A DNA stretch of 64,000 bases from Chloroflexus sp. Y-396-1 (GTDB lineage: Bacteria; Chloroflexota; Chloroflexia; Chloroflexales; Chloroflexaceae). The stretch's first letter is position 1; each line of letters begins with the position of its first letter. The translations under genes were made by a program, and so were the position numbers. Under the pieces are notes generated by a model, which was not told where the DNA came from, did no database searches, and saw only the letters and a program-made list of their open reading frames with translations. The DNA lies in the NCBI RefSeq assembly GCF_000516515.1, contig NZ_KI911784.1, positions 2,202,881-2,266,880 of the forward strand, written 5' to 3'. Positions 44,163 through 51,346 of this stretch are shown here, in pieces.

Positions 44163-44803
44163 ACATTTTCCGCCGTTGCCGCCAACAACCGTGGTACGTT
44201 GTTGATCGTGCGCATAATGATTGTTGATCCGTATACATCGAGTGCAGTGATACTGCCCAGGTCGATGCGCCAGCGCCAGTATTCGGCTATCGGAAGCTGA
44301 CAACACCAACAGAGTACCAGTTGAATGGGGGTAGTGTGAGTGACGATCAGCACTCGTTGACCCACTGCTCCGGCGAGCAATTCTTGCCATGCCTCATTCA
44401 CCCGGTTTGCTACTTCAGCCAGACTTTCACCCCCTGTGGCCCGACCATCAATGCCGTTTGCCCAGCGTTGCTCAGCTTCATCAGGAAAACGTTGCAGCAC
44501 CTCGCGGTACGTTAGTCCTTCCCAACGTCCGTGATCGATCTCCAACCACCGCGGATCTTCGTGTACCGGGATCGTCGGGTGCCGATTCAAAATCGCCATT
44601 GCCAGAGAGCGGGTTCGCTCTGTTGGGCTAACAATGATGTTGGTAAAGGGTAGCACTTGTAGACGATGGGCAAGAGCCAGGTGCTGGCGCCGACCGTAAT
44701 CGGTCAGGGGGCTATCATGGTGGCCGAGATACCGCCGACTCCGGTTAGCTTCGGTTTGACCGTGACGAATAAGCCAGATACTGGTGTGGCGTGAACTGCC
44801 CAC
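44159..44803 (-). CDS. cobC: Histidine phosphatase, CobC (alpha-ribazole phosphatase) type
   Basis: A 214-residue member of the histidine phosphatase superfamily. WLIRHGQTEANRSRRYLGH carries the catalytic RHG, LTDYGRRQ and SPTERTRSLA the phosphate pocket, WLEIDHGRWEGLTYREV the acid region and VTHTTPIQLVLC the second His. It removes the phosphate of alpha-ribazole 5'-phosphate. The general family is broad, so the CobC call rests on the adjacent cobS with ATGA overlap and the upstream B12 riboswitch. Confidence 0.85.
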   Translation of the reverse strand: MGSSRHTSIWLIRHGQTEANRSRRYLGHHDSPLTDYGRRQHLALAHRLQVLPFTNIIVSPTERTRSLAMAILNRHPTIPVHEDPRWLEIDHGRWEGLTYREVLQRFPDEAEQRWANGIDGRATGGESLAEVANRVNEAWQELLAGAVGQRVLIVTHTTPIQLVLCWCCQLPIAEYWRWRIDLGSITALDVYGSTIIMRTINNVPRLLAATAENV

Positions 44804-44815
44804 TGTGAAACTCCT

Positions 44816-45652
44816 TTATCCCTTGTTACGCCGTCTCAACGTGACCACGATGCCCATAATCAACAGTGCTGCCAGGGCGAGAAAGCCGAGCCATTGCCCA
44901 TTTCCATCCCTTGCCGTGGTTGGCGTAGCCGTTTCGGTTATCGTCGGCAGTGTTGGTGAAGGTGATGTTGGTGACGGCAGTGGGCTGGAGATAGGGGTGA
45001 TGGGTGGCGCTGTTGGTGCTTCTGCGGTTGGTGAAGAAGGGCGGGGAACCGTTGCAGGTGCTGTTGGTCGTGTCGTAGTGATGGTCGGGGCTTCCATCAC
45101 CGTAGGGGTGATAGTTGCAGTGGGTTTGGGGGCAACTGTTGGAATGGTAGCAGTGGGGACGGTTGTGGGTAGCGGTGCTGTCTGACCGCACACATCATTC
45201 AGTTCGAGATCTGGTGGTACCGCGCCACCGCTTGCATCACCCGGCCCCCAGGCCCATCCGTGAAGGTCGCCGTCATTCACCAGAACATTGCTGGCACCCA
45301 AATTGGAATAGCGCCACGCACCGTTCTCACGGCGGTAGAAGGCCCAGTAAACCACTCGACCCTGATCGCGAGCGCAGAAGCAACTAGTCGCCGGATAGTC
45401 GCAACCGTCGCGACCGATTTTACACACTGCGGCGCCGATACTGCTCTGCTGGCTGATCACCGGTAACCCGCTCCGTTCGAGCAGATCAAGTCCACTTATC
45501 GTTGGTTCGTTAAAGGTAATGCATGCCGTCACCACTTCACCATTACCGAAACGTACAACGACACCAGCACGGTTGACCGGTGATTGTGCATTGACCGCAC
45601 CCGAAAGCAGGGTCATCACCAGCAAGATCAGTATCGTGCGCCACGGTTTCAT
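44816..45652 (-). CDS. Surface-anchored DUF4430-like protein (transcobalamin beta-domain-like)
   Basis: A 278-residue exported protein: signal peptide (ILILLVMTLLSGAVNAQS), a domain of about 140 residues, a long Pro/Thr stalk and a C-terminal anchor (LGFLALAALLIMGIVVTLRR RNKG). The domain has VVVRFGNGEVVTACITF, GLDLLERSGLPVI, CDYPATSCFC, YWAFYRRENGAWRY and GDLHGWAWGPGD. The LDLL, YW-x-FY and DGD...W.W pattern is that of DUF4430, the family that, to my knowledge, contains the beta domain of transcobalamin and intrinsic factor. Four or five extra Cys may form disulfides. It lies 4 bases after the alpha-toroid gene. Corrinoid binding is inference. Confidence 0.78.
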   Translation of the reverse strand: MKPWRTILILLVMTLLSGAVNAQSPVNRAGVVVRFGNGEVVTACITFNEPTISGLDLLERSGLPVISQQSSIGAAVCKIGRDGCDYPATSCFCARDQGRVVYWAFYRRENGAWRYSNLGASNVLVNDGDLHGWAWGPGDASGGAVPPDLELNDVCGQTAPLPTTVPTATIPTVAPKPTATITPTVMEAPTITTTRPTAPATVPRPSSPTAEAPTAPPITPISSPLPSPTSPSPTLPTITETATPTTARDGNGQWLGFLALAALLIMGIVVTLRRRNKG

Positions 45653-45656
45653 CGTA

Positions 45657-46721
45657 CTACCCTTGTCTTACCGACGAACGACGTAGCCGGAGGCCAAAGA
45701 CCAGCAGTGTCATCCCAAAGATTGCAACCAGGGCCAGGGCCGGCACGGTTTCGCCACCGGTTGTTGGCAGATTGACGACTGGCGCGATCAACGTTTGTGC
45801 TGCCGGGATCGTGGTGGTCCGTACCGGCAGCGTTCTGCCGGCGACAGCCGGAATCGCCTGATAAGTTGCCAGGGCGTTATCGTCGGGCATTGCGTTTTGA
45901 TAGCGAAAGGCGCCACTTTGATTCTGGAATGCGATCAAGGCCTTCAGCGGTGTTGCTTCACCCTGTCGCCATGGATTGTTGTTGGGATCTTCACCGAGCG
46001 CCAGAATCGCCTGAATCACTGCTGCGGTGGAGTTAGCGTCACTGGCGTTGCCGAATGGTGATGTTTGCGAGTAGGGAAAACCGCCATCGGGATTCTGTTG
46101 ACCACGGAGATAGTTACGGGCGGCGGTTAACGCATCGCCGGCACGAGCATAGCCACTCAAAGCCATCACCGCCAGACTGGTCGTATTGGTATCACTACCG
46201 GTTGCTGCTGCGCCATCAAAACTCCATCCGCCATCGCGTAACTGCACCGCAATCAGACGTTCGATAGCAGGCGCTGGCGGTTGAACTCCCATCGCCTTGA
46301 TGGCCAGGAGGGCCAGGGCATGGCCGTACACATCGGCGCCGTACTGACCGGTGGCCGGGTCGTAGGTTGTACCGAGCTGGCGGGCTAGATTAACTCCACC
46401 GAAATTGAGCGGATCGCGTCCGGCGGCGACGACGGCCAAGATCACCTTGGCTGTTGCGCCAGCCGATGAGGTTCCGTAGCTAGCGGCTTGTCCGGCCAGA
46501 TAGTTGAGTGCGCTAGCAGGTGGTTGTTCACCACCGGCCACGAGCGCCACGATGGCATCAGCAGTATCGCCAGGACCAAAACCGGCAAAACTCCCATCGG
46601 CCTGTTGCTGGCCGAGTATCCACTTCAGCCCGACAGCAACCACATCACTCTGTGCAGCCACCGGTTGCGATACGATCATACTCAAAACCAACGTAAGGAC
46701 AAGGAAAATTGTGCGACGCAT
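45657..46721 (-). CDS. Alpha-toroid repeat protein with LPXTG-type anchor (transcobalamin alpha-domain-like)
   Basis: A 354-residue exported protein: signal peptide (TIFLVLTLVLSMIVSQPVAAQ), then repeats of the terpenoid-cyclase/prenyltransferase alpha-alpha toroid (KWILGQQQADGSFAGFGPGD, LIAVQLRDGGWSF, NYLRGQQNPDGGFPY, LKALIAFQNQSGAFRY). The C-terminus is LPTTGGE, a membrane helix and RLRRSSVRQG, a sortase-type anchor. The toroid lacks the catalytic DxDD and zinc site of squalene or prenyl enzymes that I can see. Transcobalamin and intrinsic factor use this fold as their alpha domain. It is first in the B12-riboswitch operon and is followed by the beta-domain-like gene. Confidence 0.8.
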   Translation of the reverse strand: MRRTIFLVLTLVLSMIVSQPVAAQSDVVAVGLKWILGQQQADGSFAGFGPGDTADAIVALVAGGEQPPASALNYLAGQAASYGTSSAGATAKVILAVVAAGRDPLNFGGVNLARQLGTTYDPATGQYGADVYGHALALLAIKAMGVQPPAPAIERLIAVQLRDGGWSFDGAAATGSDTNTTSLAVMALSGYARAGDALTAARNYLRGQQNPDGGFPYSQTSPFGNASDANSTAAVIQAILALGEDPNNNPWRQGEATPLKALIAFQNQSGAFRYQNAMPDDNALATYQAIPAVAGRTLPVRTTTIPAAQTLIAPVVNLPTTGGETVPALALVAIFGMTLLVFGLRLRRSSVRQG

Positions 46722-46761
46722 GAGACGATCCTTTCGTTCTCATCAGCAAACCCTGGACAGA

Positions 46762-46793
46762 CAACAAAAATCCCTCCACCGGCGGTGGAGGGG
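46762..46793 (-). terminator. Intrinsic terminator of the cobalamin riboswitch
   Basis: Read on the minus strand, CCCTCCACC and GGTGGAGGG form a strong GC stem (about 46772-46792) with a short CGCCG-type loop, directly followed by ATTTTTGTTG (T tract). It lies between the aptamer and the start codon at 46721, the expected position of an expression-platform terminator. Forming it when cobalamin binds would shut the five-gene operon off. Confidence 0.85.
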
Positions 46794-46845
46794 TGAACTG
46801 ATGAAGCAAAAAGAAGGTATTGCCTCACCCCCTTTCCAGCGCGGG

Positions 46846-47009
46846 CGTGACAGCAGACGAGTAGGGACGGGCATTCTGGCTCGTCGCCAATGGCGACATA
46901 CAGTAGCGTGGACTGCGCCGGCCTTGCACCGGACTTCCCCCAATTAAGCCCTTCGCTTCCTCCGGGCTCCCTACCGGTGGGTAAAACCCCACGTTGCTTA
47001 TATTCAATC
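46846..47009 (-). promoter_or_regulatory. Cobalamin riboswitch aptamer
   Basis: On the minus strand the conserved core runs GGGGGAAGTCCGGTGCAAGG, then CCGGCGCAGTCCACGCTACTG and the B12-box-like GAGCCAGAATGCCC. These match the GGGAA-x-GGTGxAAxxCC, CxGxxCCxGCxACTGT and GCCAG-AxxGCC consensus of class I cobalamin riboswitches in order and spacing. A 5' stem (ACGTGGGGTTTTACCCACCGGTAGGG) precedes the core. The exact ends are approximate. The element controls the operon through the intrinsic terminator at 46762-46793. Confidence 0.9.
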
Positions 47010-47015
47010 AGGCTG

Positions 47016-47044
47016 ATGTTAACACAACCCTTGTCAATCGTCAA
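47016..47044 (-). promoter_or_regulatory. Promoter of the cobalamin operon, inside the lysK 3' end
   Basis: On the minus strand TTGACG (47044-47039), a 17-base spacer and TAACAT (47021-47016) form a sigma-70-type promoter. The -35 overlaps the stop codon of lysK (47043-47041). Transcription would start near 47009, just before the riboswitch. A second TTGACA at 47037-47032 has no matching -10. Confidence 0.55.
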
Positions 47045-48087
47045 CGTAATTGTGCCAACACATCGGCTAACACCGCAATCGCTTGTTCGTATTCGTGCAG
47101 CACAATGTGTTCGTCAGGCGTATGATCGAGCCGCGAATCACCTGGCCCGTAAGCGACGATGGGGCACTGCCACACCGGGCCTACAACATTCATATCTGCC
47201 GTACCGGTCTTGTGGAGAAACGCCGGTTGACCACCATGTTGACGAATCGCCCGGACAAATGCGCTTGCCAGCGGTGTCGTGCGTGAACTCTGGAAGGCCG
47301 GGCAGGCTCCGTCAAAAGAGAGATGGGCAGCACCGGCTAAGCTCTGGAGCGTATCGGCCAGGGTTGATGGTTCAACGCCGGGTGGCAGACGAAAGCCAAT
47401 CGTTGCTTCGACCCATTCGTTGATGCCGTCGCTATCGCTATGAACACGCCGGAGTGAAGGGATGAGCTGCTCAAACAGACGGGTTCGTCCGGCATTGAGG
47501 TGCTGGCAGTACTGTTCAACTGCTCGCCAGAAGTCAACCATCTGTTCAGGTGCAGCTCGTTGTTCTCCAGCACTATGGGCAACTGGTTGTTGATAACGAT
47601 AGTGGACGAGCAGCCGTCCCTTATAACCGAGCGTAATCCGATCCCAGCCGCTCGGTTCTCCGATCACGCAAAAATCAGGGCGGTAGCGATCACGGGCAGC
47701 GTGAGCGCCACGTGAGCTGGCGGCTTCCTCTTCGGTGGCCCCGATAATCACCAGTCGGCAACCTAGTGTGCCTTCCTGCTCGGCACGACGGGCTGCCCAT
47801 ACAAAGGTCGCCAGGGGGCCTTTGGCATCAACAGCACCACGCCCGTAGAGTTTGCCGTCTTCGATCCGTACCGGTATCTCGCCGGGCACAGTATCGATGT
47901 GACCGAGCAACACAACCAGTGGCCCATCCGTGCCTACCTGACCAACCGCACTGCCCGCCTCATCAACGAACGCTTCCCAGCCGAACGCAGCCATTTGCTC
48001 GACCATCACCTGTACCGCTGCTGCTTCCTGTCCAGAGAGCGATGGCGTGCGGAGCAGACGAATAAGAAACTCAACAGCGTCGTTCAT
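47041..48087 (-). CDS. lysK: [LysW]-lysine/ornithine hydrolase (LysK-type M20 peptidase)
   Basis: A 348-residue M20 metallopeptidase. [48 protein letters not shown] and [19 protein letters not shown] carry the metal and catalytic residues. [34 protein letters not shown] is the pattern I associate with LysK, which frees lysine (or ornithine) from the C-terminal Glu of the carrier LysW. Its pathway partner lysZ is at 16896. ATG 48087 is chosen as the family start; no strong ribosome binding site is seen. Its stop codon overlaps the promoter of the B12 operon. Confidence 0.85.
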   Translation of the reverse strand: MNDAVEFLIRLLRTPSLSGQEAAAVQVMVEQMAAFGWEAFVDEAGSAVGQVGTDGPLVVLLGHIDTVPGEIPVRIEDGKLYGRGAVDAKGPLATFVWAARRAEQEGTLGCRLVIIGATEEEAASSRGAHAARDRYRPDFCVIGEPSGWDRITLGYKGRLLVHYRYQQPVAHSAGEQRAAPEQMVDFWRAVEQYCQHLNAGRTRLFEQLIPSLRRVHSDSDGINEWVEATIGFRLPPGVEPSTLADTLQSLAGAAHLSFDGACPAFQSSRTTPLASAFVRAIRQHGGQPAFLHKTGTADMNVVGPVWQCPIVAYGPGDSRLDHTPDEHIVLHEYEQAIAVLADVLAQLR

Positions 48088-48251
48088 AAGCCTGTTGCGC
48101 AAGAGGTTGCGACTTCGGGGTCGCAGCGCAATGCGCGTCTCCTTTCTTGACCGGTGCAAATGATGAGACTCTTCACTACTACAGAGATTATATGATAGCG
48201 GACGACTACCAGTTGCGTTTTTACTACATGATCGAAAACCTGAGATTTTGA
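48088..48251. other. Upstream region of lysK
   Basis: AT-richer intergenic sequence between lysK and the TIR element. On the minus strand TATAAT-like ATATAATCTCTG near 48185-48195 could serve lysK. Nothing else is seen. Confidence 0.3.
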
Positions 48252-48647
48252 GGCTCTAAGAGGGTGATCAAAAACCCGGATTTCTTATTGGGAACGTACC
48301 GTGCCTGTGCAACCACTGCGTTGGGGGCCAACGTTTTGTTCCTCCATCCGCCGCACGTTCCCTCTGCTGAGTAGGCAGCGCCAGGCGCTGCGCGTGACAG
48401 GTTGGGGGAGCGACGTTCACCCCGCACTCCACGTTCCCCTTCTTCTCGCCGTGGGGAGAGGAAGGGGGCCAGGGGGAAGGTGAGGTCCGCCAGGCGTGCG
48501 CCACAGCACCAGCGCTGAAACTGTTGCAACTCTGTTCCAGCGCGTCGTGGAGACACATGCGTCGTCCGCCAATATTCCTCTGACCATTATGGAGATGCTA
48601 TGGTCGAGCTGCATCAAAAGGCCAGGTTTTTTGATCATGCTCTAAGG
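48252..48647. mobile_element. MITE-like terminal-inverted-repeat element, copy 2
   Basis: The ends CTCTAAGAGGGTGATCAAAA ACCCGGATTT and, in reverse complement, CTTAGAGCATGATCAAAA AACCTGG are imperfect inverted repeats of about 25 bp. The same ends and subterminal blocks (TGGTCGAGCTGCATCAAAAG side and CTTATTGGGAACGTACC side) occur at 4408-4630 in opposite orientation. The middle carries about 170 extra GC-rich bases relative to copy 1. No transposase is encoded, and open frames within it are not supported. Confidence 0.65.
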
Positions 48648-48660
48648 GTGTGTCTGCGTA

Positions 48661-48695
48661 TATAGGCTGCTGAAGTCATGCTTCAGCAGTCTATA
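48661..48695. repeat. Near-perfect 15-bp inverted repeat
   Basis: TATAGGCTGCTGAAG and CTTCAGCAGTCTATA pair with one mismatch around the loop TCATG. It is flanked by AGGGTGTGTCTGC (about 48645) and AGGGTCGTGTCTGC (about 48735), an imperfect direct repeat. It lies just outside MITE copy 2 and may be a palindromic element or terminator-like structure. Confidence 0.7.
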
Positions 48696-48859
48696 TCATT
48701 CCGATGCAGCTCAGATAATGAGGCAGATACGCTCTAGGGTCGTGTCTGCACGAGCACCTTGCACAATCCGTTTCTTTTAGTCATCTTCGGCTACATCCCT
48801 GCTGTCTTGCTGATATACCTGTCGTCGTACTAATCGGGGCGCCAACCGTTTCAACCGCT

Positions 48860-48968
48860 CTCTTGTGGTGACTCTCGGCCTCTCCTCGTAAGAGAAACTG
48901 ATCGTCGGTACCAGCCAGTCACCCTTCCCGCTCTTGTGGTGACTCTCGGCCTCTCCTCGTAAGAGAAA
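48860..48968. CRISPR. Two identical 38-bp repeats around a 33-bp segment (CRISPR-like remnant)
   Basis: CTCTTGTGGTGACTCTCGGC and the next 18 bases, ending AAGAGAAA, occur identically at 48860-48897 and 48931-48968. The 33 bases between them (48898-48930) are unique. Repeat length, spacer length and identity fit a minimal CRISPR array. In reverse complement the repeat begins TTTCTCTTACGAGG, and its ends CTCTT/AAGAG are complementary. No cas gene is in the window, and there are only two repeats, so a simple direct duplication is not excluded. Confidence 0.4.
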
Positions 48969-49270
48969 GGCAGGAGTCTGGAGGAAAGTAAGGATGTCGG
49001 GTGCACTCCAATACAGCGTATGGCAGCTTCTGCTTGCTCGCCGCACGATCATTGATGTTGACCAGAAGCCTACCCTCTTAGGAAAGCGGAGCCGGACCGG
49101 AGATCGCTGTAAACCGGTGGATGGAATGACGTTTCTTGGTATATCCAGCACGACCGAACATCGGAACTTTGAAACCTTCTAGTTTTAGGAACGTTTCATT
49201 CAAACTCTCTCAACCGCATGGTATCATAATATGCGTATTCGCCGAAATCACAATCGCAACTGGAGACAGT
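48969..49270. other. Intergenic region upstream of the RsbW-like gene
   Basis: No supported gene. GTATCATAATATGCG near 49217-49231 holds CATAAT and TATCAT as -10 candidates for the kinase gene. The ORF reading leftward across 48777-49151 runs through the 38-bp repeats and is rejected. Confidence 0.35.
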
Positions 49271-49684
49271 ATGCCCGCATCACTAACCTTCAACGCCGAC
49301 CTGCGCAGCCTCAAACAGATTCGGCGTTCAATCATTGATGCGGCAAGTTGTATTGGGGCGCGTCGTGATTGTATCGATGATATTGTCTATGCAGCCAACG
49401 AATTGATTACCAACACCATTACCTATGGCTACAGTGGGCAGGTTGGCCCAATATGGATTGAAGTTTGGAATGAAGGTGATACGCTTTTGGTATCGATCCG
49501 TGATGCAGCACCGGCATTTAATCCACTCAGTGTCCCTTTACCACGTCATCTATTCGCGCATGGACAGCAACGAGCAGGTGGTTTAGGGCTGTTCTTATCG
49601 CGTAGTTTGCTGGATGATCTACAATATCGCACACTACCACACGGCGGTAATGAACTGATCTTAATCAAGCGGCATGCATTTTAA
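49271..49684 (+). CDS. RsbW/SpoIIAB-type serine kinase (anti-sigma factor-like)
   Basis: A 137-residue HATPase_c_2 protein. The N box is DDIVYAANELITNTITYGYS, the G1 box is VSIRDAAPAFNPL and the G2 region is QRAGGLGLFLSRSLLDDLQY. Such kinases bind and inhibit a sigma factor and phosphorylate a STAS-domain antagonist. No sigma factor or antagonist gene is adjacent; the STAS protein at 29552 could be a distant partner, as inference. GGAG six bases before the ATG decides the start at 49271; the longer upstream reading has no support. Confidence 0.85.
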   Translation: MPASLTFNADLRSLKQIRRSIIDAASCIGARRDCIDDIVYAANELITNTITYGYSGQVGPIWIEVWNEGDTLLVSIRDAAPAFNPLSVPLPRHLFAHGQQRAGGLGLFLSRSLLDDLQYRTLPHGGNELILIKRHAF

Positions 49685-49696
49685 TGTTGACAAACT

Positions 49697-50200
49697 ATGA
49701 TTATCGAGAGTGTCATTAGCCAGAAAGAGTTTACCCGTCACGCCCTCAGTCGCTATTTTCGTCGTCCTATTTTCTACGTCTTTGCATTTGTGGCGGCAGT
49801 GCTGACAGCGTTCGTTATCTACGATCCCTCCGTTCCCCAGGTGCCTGCATTGGTGGGCGGCTGGCTTCCCTTTCTGGTCTACAGTATTGTGGGCTGGATC
49901 ATGATTCATCGCCAGAGCCGAAAGCGCGATCTACCTGTTTACCAGCCGATGCGTTACGAATTAGGGCGCGATACGTTAATTGTTAAAGCTCAGACCGGAC
50001 GTAGCGAGATTCCATGGTCACAGGTGCGCGGTTGGCGTAAGCTGTTTGGGGTCTATGAGCTACAGCTCATCAACGGCCAGGTGTTGTTGATTTCAGGGCG
50101 AGCAATTGGCCCGCGCCAAGTAGGGGCTTTTGAGCGCATCCTGCGGAATCGGATTGATCCGAAGCCTGAGCCGGGTGTATTCGATGAACCAGCAGCGTAA
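49697..50200 (+). CDS. YcxB-like membrane protein
   Basis: A 167-residue protein with two adjacent membrane helices (FYVFAFVAAVLTAFVIYD and ALVGGWLPFLVYSIVGWIMI) and a C-terminal YcxB-like PH-fold domain (YELGRDTLIVKAQTGRSEIP WSQVRGWRKLFGVYELQLIN). It follows the RsbW-like gene by 12 bases and is probably cotranscribed. The YcxB-like family has no established function. Confidence 0.8.
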   Translation: MIIESVISQKEFTRHALSRYFRRPIFYVFAFVAAVLTAFVIYDPSVPQVPALVGGWLPFLVYSIVGWIMIHRQSRKRDLPVYQPMRYELGRDTLIVKAQTGRSEIPWSQVRGWRKLFGVYELQLINGQVLLISGRAIGPRQVGAFERILRNRIDPKPEPGVFDEPAA

Positions 50201-50399
50201 TACCGATCCTGTTTGCGAAAACCGTGTATCAGGTTCTTGAACTGATGTTCTCTGTAGAGGGATAGCAGCGGTACGACAATTGTATCGGAGATCAATCATT
50301 GCATAATTTAGCAGTGCACCGTGAACAATTAAACGCTTCACAAGGAGCGTGGATTCGCGAAGCGCTCGCTCAGTTCCAAGTCTCGAAAACAGTTTTGTG

Positions 50400-50606
50400 A
50401 TGAGTGATTGGTATAAGACCTTGCCGGCAGAGGGCGAACCTCTTATAGCGACTCGGCACCCAGATATTGTTCGCTATTTTCAAGACTATTACGATGCTAT
50501 TTGGCAAGGAGCTGCGATAATAAAAGATGCCGGAAAGCCGGCCGACCATCAGATGTTGGCAAGGATAAGGAAACACCTCCTTGCGAACGAACAAAGCGCT
50601 GCCTAA
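50400..50606 (+). CDS. Small hypothetical protein, cassette-like
   Basis: A 68-residue ORF starting MSDWYKTLPAEGEPLI, with HPDIVRYFQDYYDAIWQGAA and a Lys/Arg-rich helix at the end. I do not recognise the family. A HPxIVxYFxxYYxxxW segment suggests a helical domain, possibly a fragment of a larger regulator. The stop codon falls within the left core of the attC-like site at 50601-50669, as is common for integron cassette genes. An in-frame ATG-like start at 50349 would add 17 residues. Confidence 0.5.
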   Translation: MSDWYKTLPAEGEPLIATRHPDIVRYFQDYYDAIWQGAAIIKDAGKPADHQMLARIRKHLLANEQSAA

Positions 50607-50669
50607 ATCGCGCTTTGCGCTGACAGACTACCCTTTGTTCAGCCTGCGGCTCAGTGCAAATCGTTAGGC
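50601..50669 (+). repeat. Integron attC-like recombination site
   Basis: The 69-bp segment begins GCCTAAATCGCGCTTTGCGC TGA and ends TCAGTGCAAATCGTTAGGC. The right core GTTAGGC fits GTTRRRY, and the left GCCTAAA is one base off the inverse core RYYYAAC. The two arms are imperfect inverted repeats (GCCTAA..CG.TTTGC.CTGA on both strands) with a central unpaired region, as in attC sites. No integrase gene is present. It lies between a small ORF and the restriction-modification pair. Confidence 0.5.
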
Positions 50670-50690
50670 GGCAAATTGTGAGGTCAAGTA

Positions 50691-51344
50691 ATGAAACCGA
50701 GGCTGACACTTGAAATTCTTCAGGTAGAAGCGCAGACGTTTGCCGGTATCGAGTCAGCACACCGAGAGCCGTCATTGTATGGTGTTACGGATGGGAAGGC
50801 TGTTGGCACATACTTCGAGCACAAGTTTCGGTCTTACCTCCGCGAAAAGTACGACTTTGAGGAAGGAAGCTCTGCAAGCGGGATCGACTTTCCTGAACTT
50901 GAAGTTGACATGAAGGTAACAAGCATAAGGCAACCGCAATCATCGTGTCCTTTTAAATCTGCTCGGCAGAAAATCTACGGCTTGGGCTATTCGTTGCTTG
51001 TGTTCGTATACGAAAAAACAGATGATCCCCAAACATCCACAGGAAATCTAAATGTTCTGCACACGATCTTTGTCAGTAAAGAGCGGACGGCAGACTTTCA
51101 AACGACCACAGGTCTTCGCCGAATTCTTGAGAATGAGGGGAACAAGGATGACATTATGGCTCTCATCGAAGAACGCAGACTGCCGGTAGACGAGATCGAG
51201 GCATCAGCGATAGCTGACGAAATCCTTTCCGATCCTCCTGAGGTAGGCTATCTTACCATCTCGAATGCCCTTCAATGGAGACTTCAATATGGTCGCGTCA
51301 TCGAGAAGGCTGGCCTCGTTACAGGTGTTGAAAGGCTGAGATAG
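50691..51344 (+). CDS. Type II restriction endonuclease (PD-(D/E)xK-like)
   Basis: A 217-residue protein directly upstream of a DNA methyltransferase gene (2-base gap). GTYFEHKFRSYLREKYDFEE followed by SGIDFPELEVDMKVTSIRQ gives a Glu in the first helix and the catalytic GID-x8-DMK, a PD-(D/E)xK nuclease core. The rest has no named domain I recognise. It would cleave unmodified DNA at the site protected by the methyltransferase. Codon style is AT-richer than the neighbouring Chloroflexus genes, in line with transfer. The recognition sequence cannot be told. Confidence 0.8.
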   Translation: MKPRLTLEILQVEAQTFAGIESAHREPSLYGVTDGKAVGTYFEHKFRSYLREKYDFEEGSSASGIDFPELEVDMKVTSIRQPQSSCPFKSARQKIYGLGYSLLVFVYEKTDDPQTSTGNLNVLHTIFVSKERTADFQTTTGLRRILENEGNKDDIMALIEERRLPVDEIEASAIADEILSDPPEVGYLTISNALQWRLQYGRVIEKAGLVTGVERLR

Positions 51345-51346
51345 CG

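Noticed and set aside
44163-44390. N-terminal 76-residue extension of CobS
   Set aside because: It lies inside cobC in another frame and lacks CobS features. The ATG at 44162 overlaps the cobC stop as ATGA and begins at the family N-terminus.
46682-47044. Minus-strand ORFs between lysK and the alpha-toroid gene
   Set aside because: The sequence is fully explained by a promoter, cobalamin riboswitch and terminator; the ORFs have no family features.
48224-48638. Minus-strand ORFs within the TIR element
   Set aside because: They lie wholly inside a non-coding repeat element, and their peptides do not match between copies.
48777-49151. 124-residue minus-strand ORF
   Set aside because: It runs across both 38-bp repeats, so it contains a duplicated peptide, and lacks a ribosome binding site or known domain.
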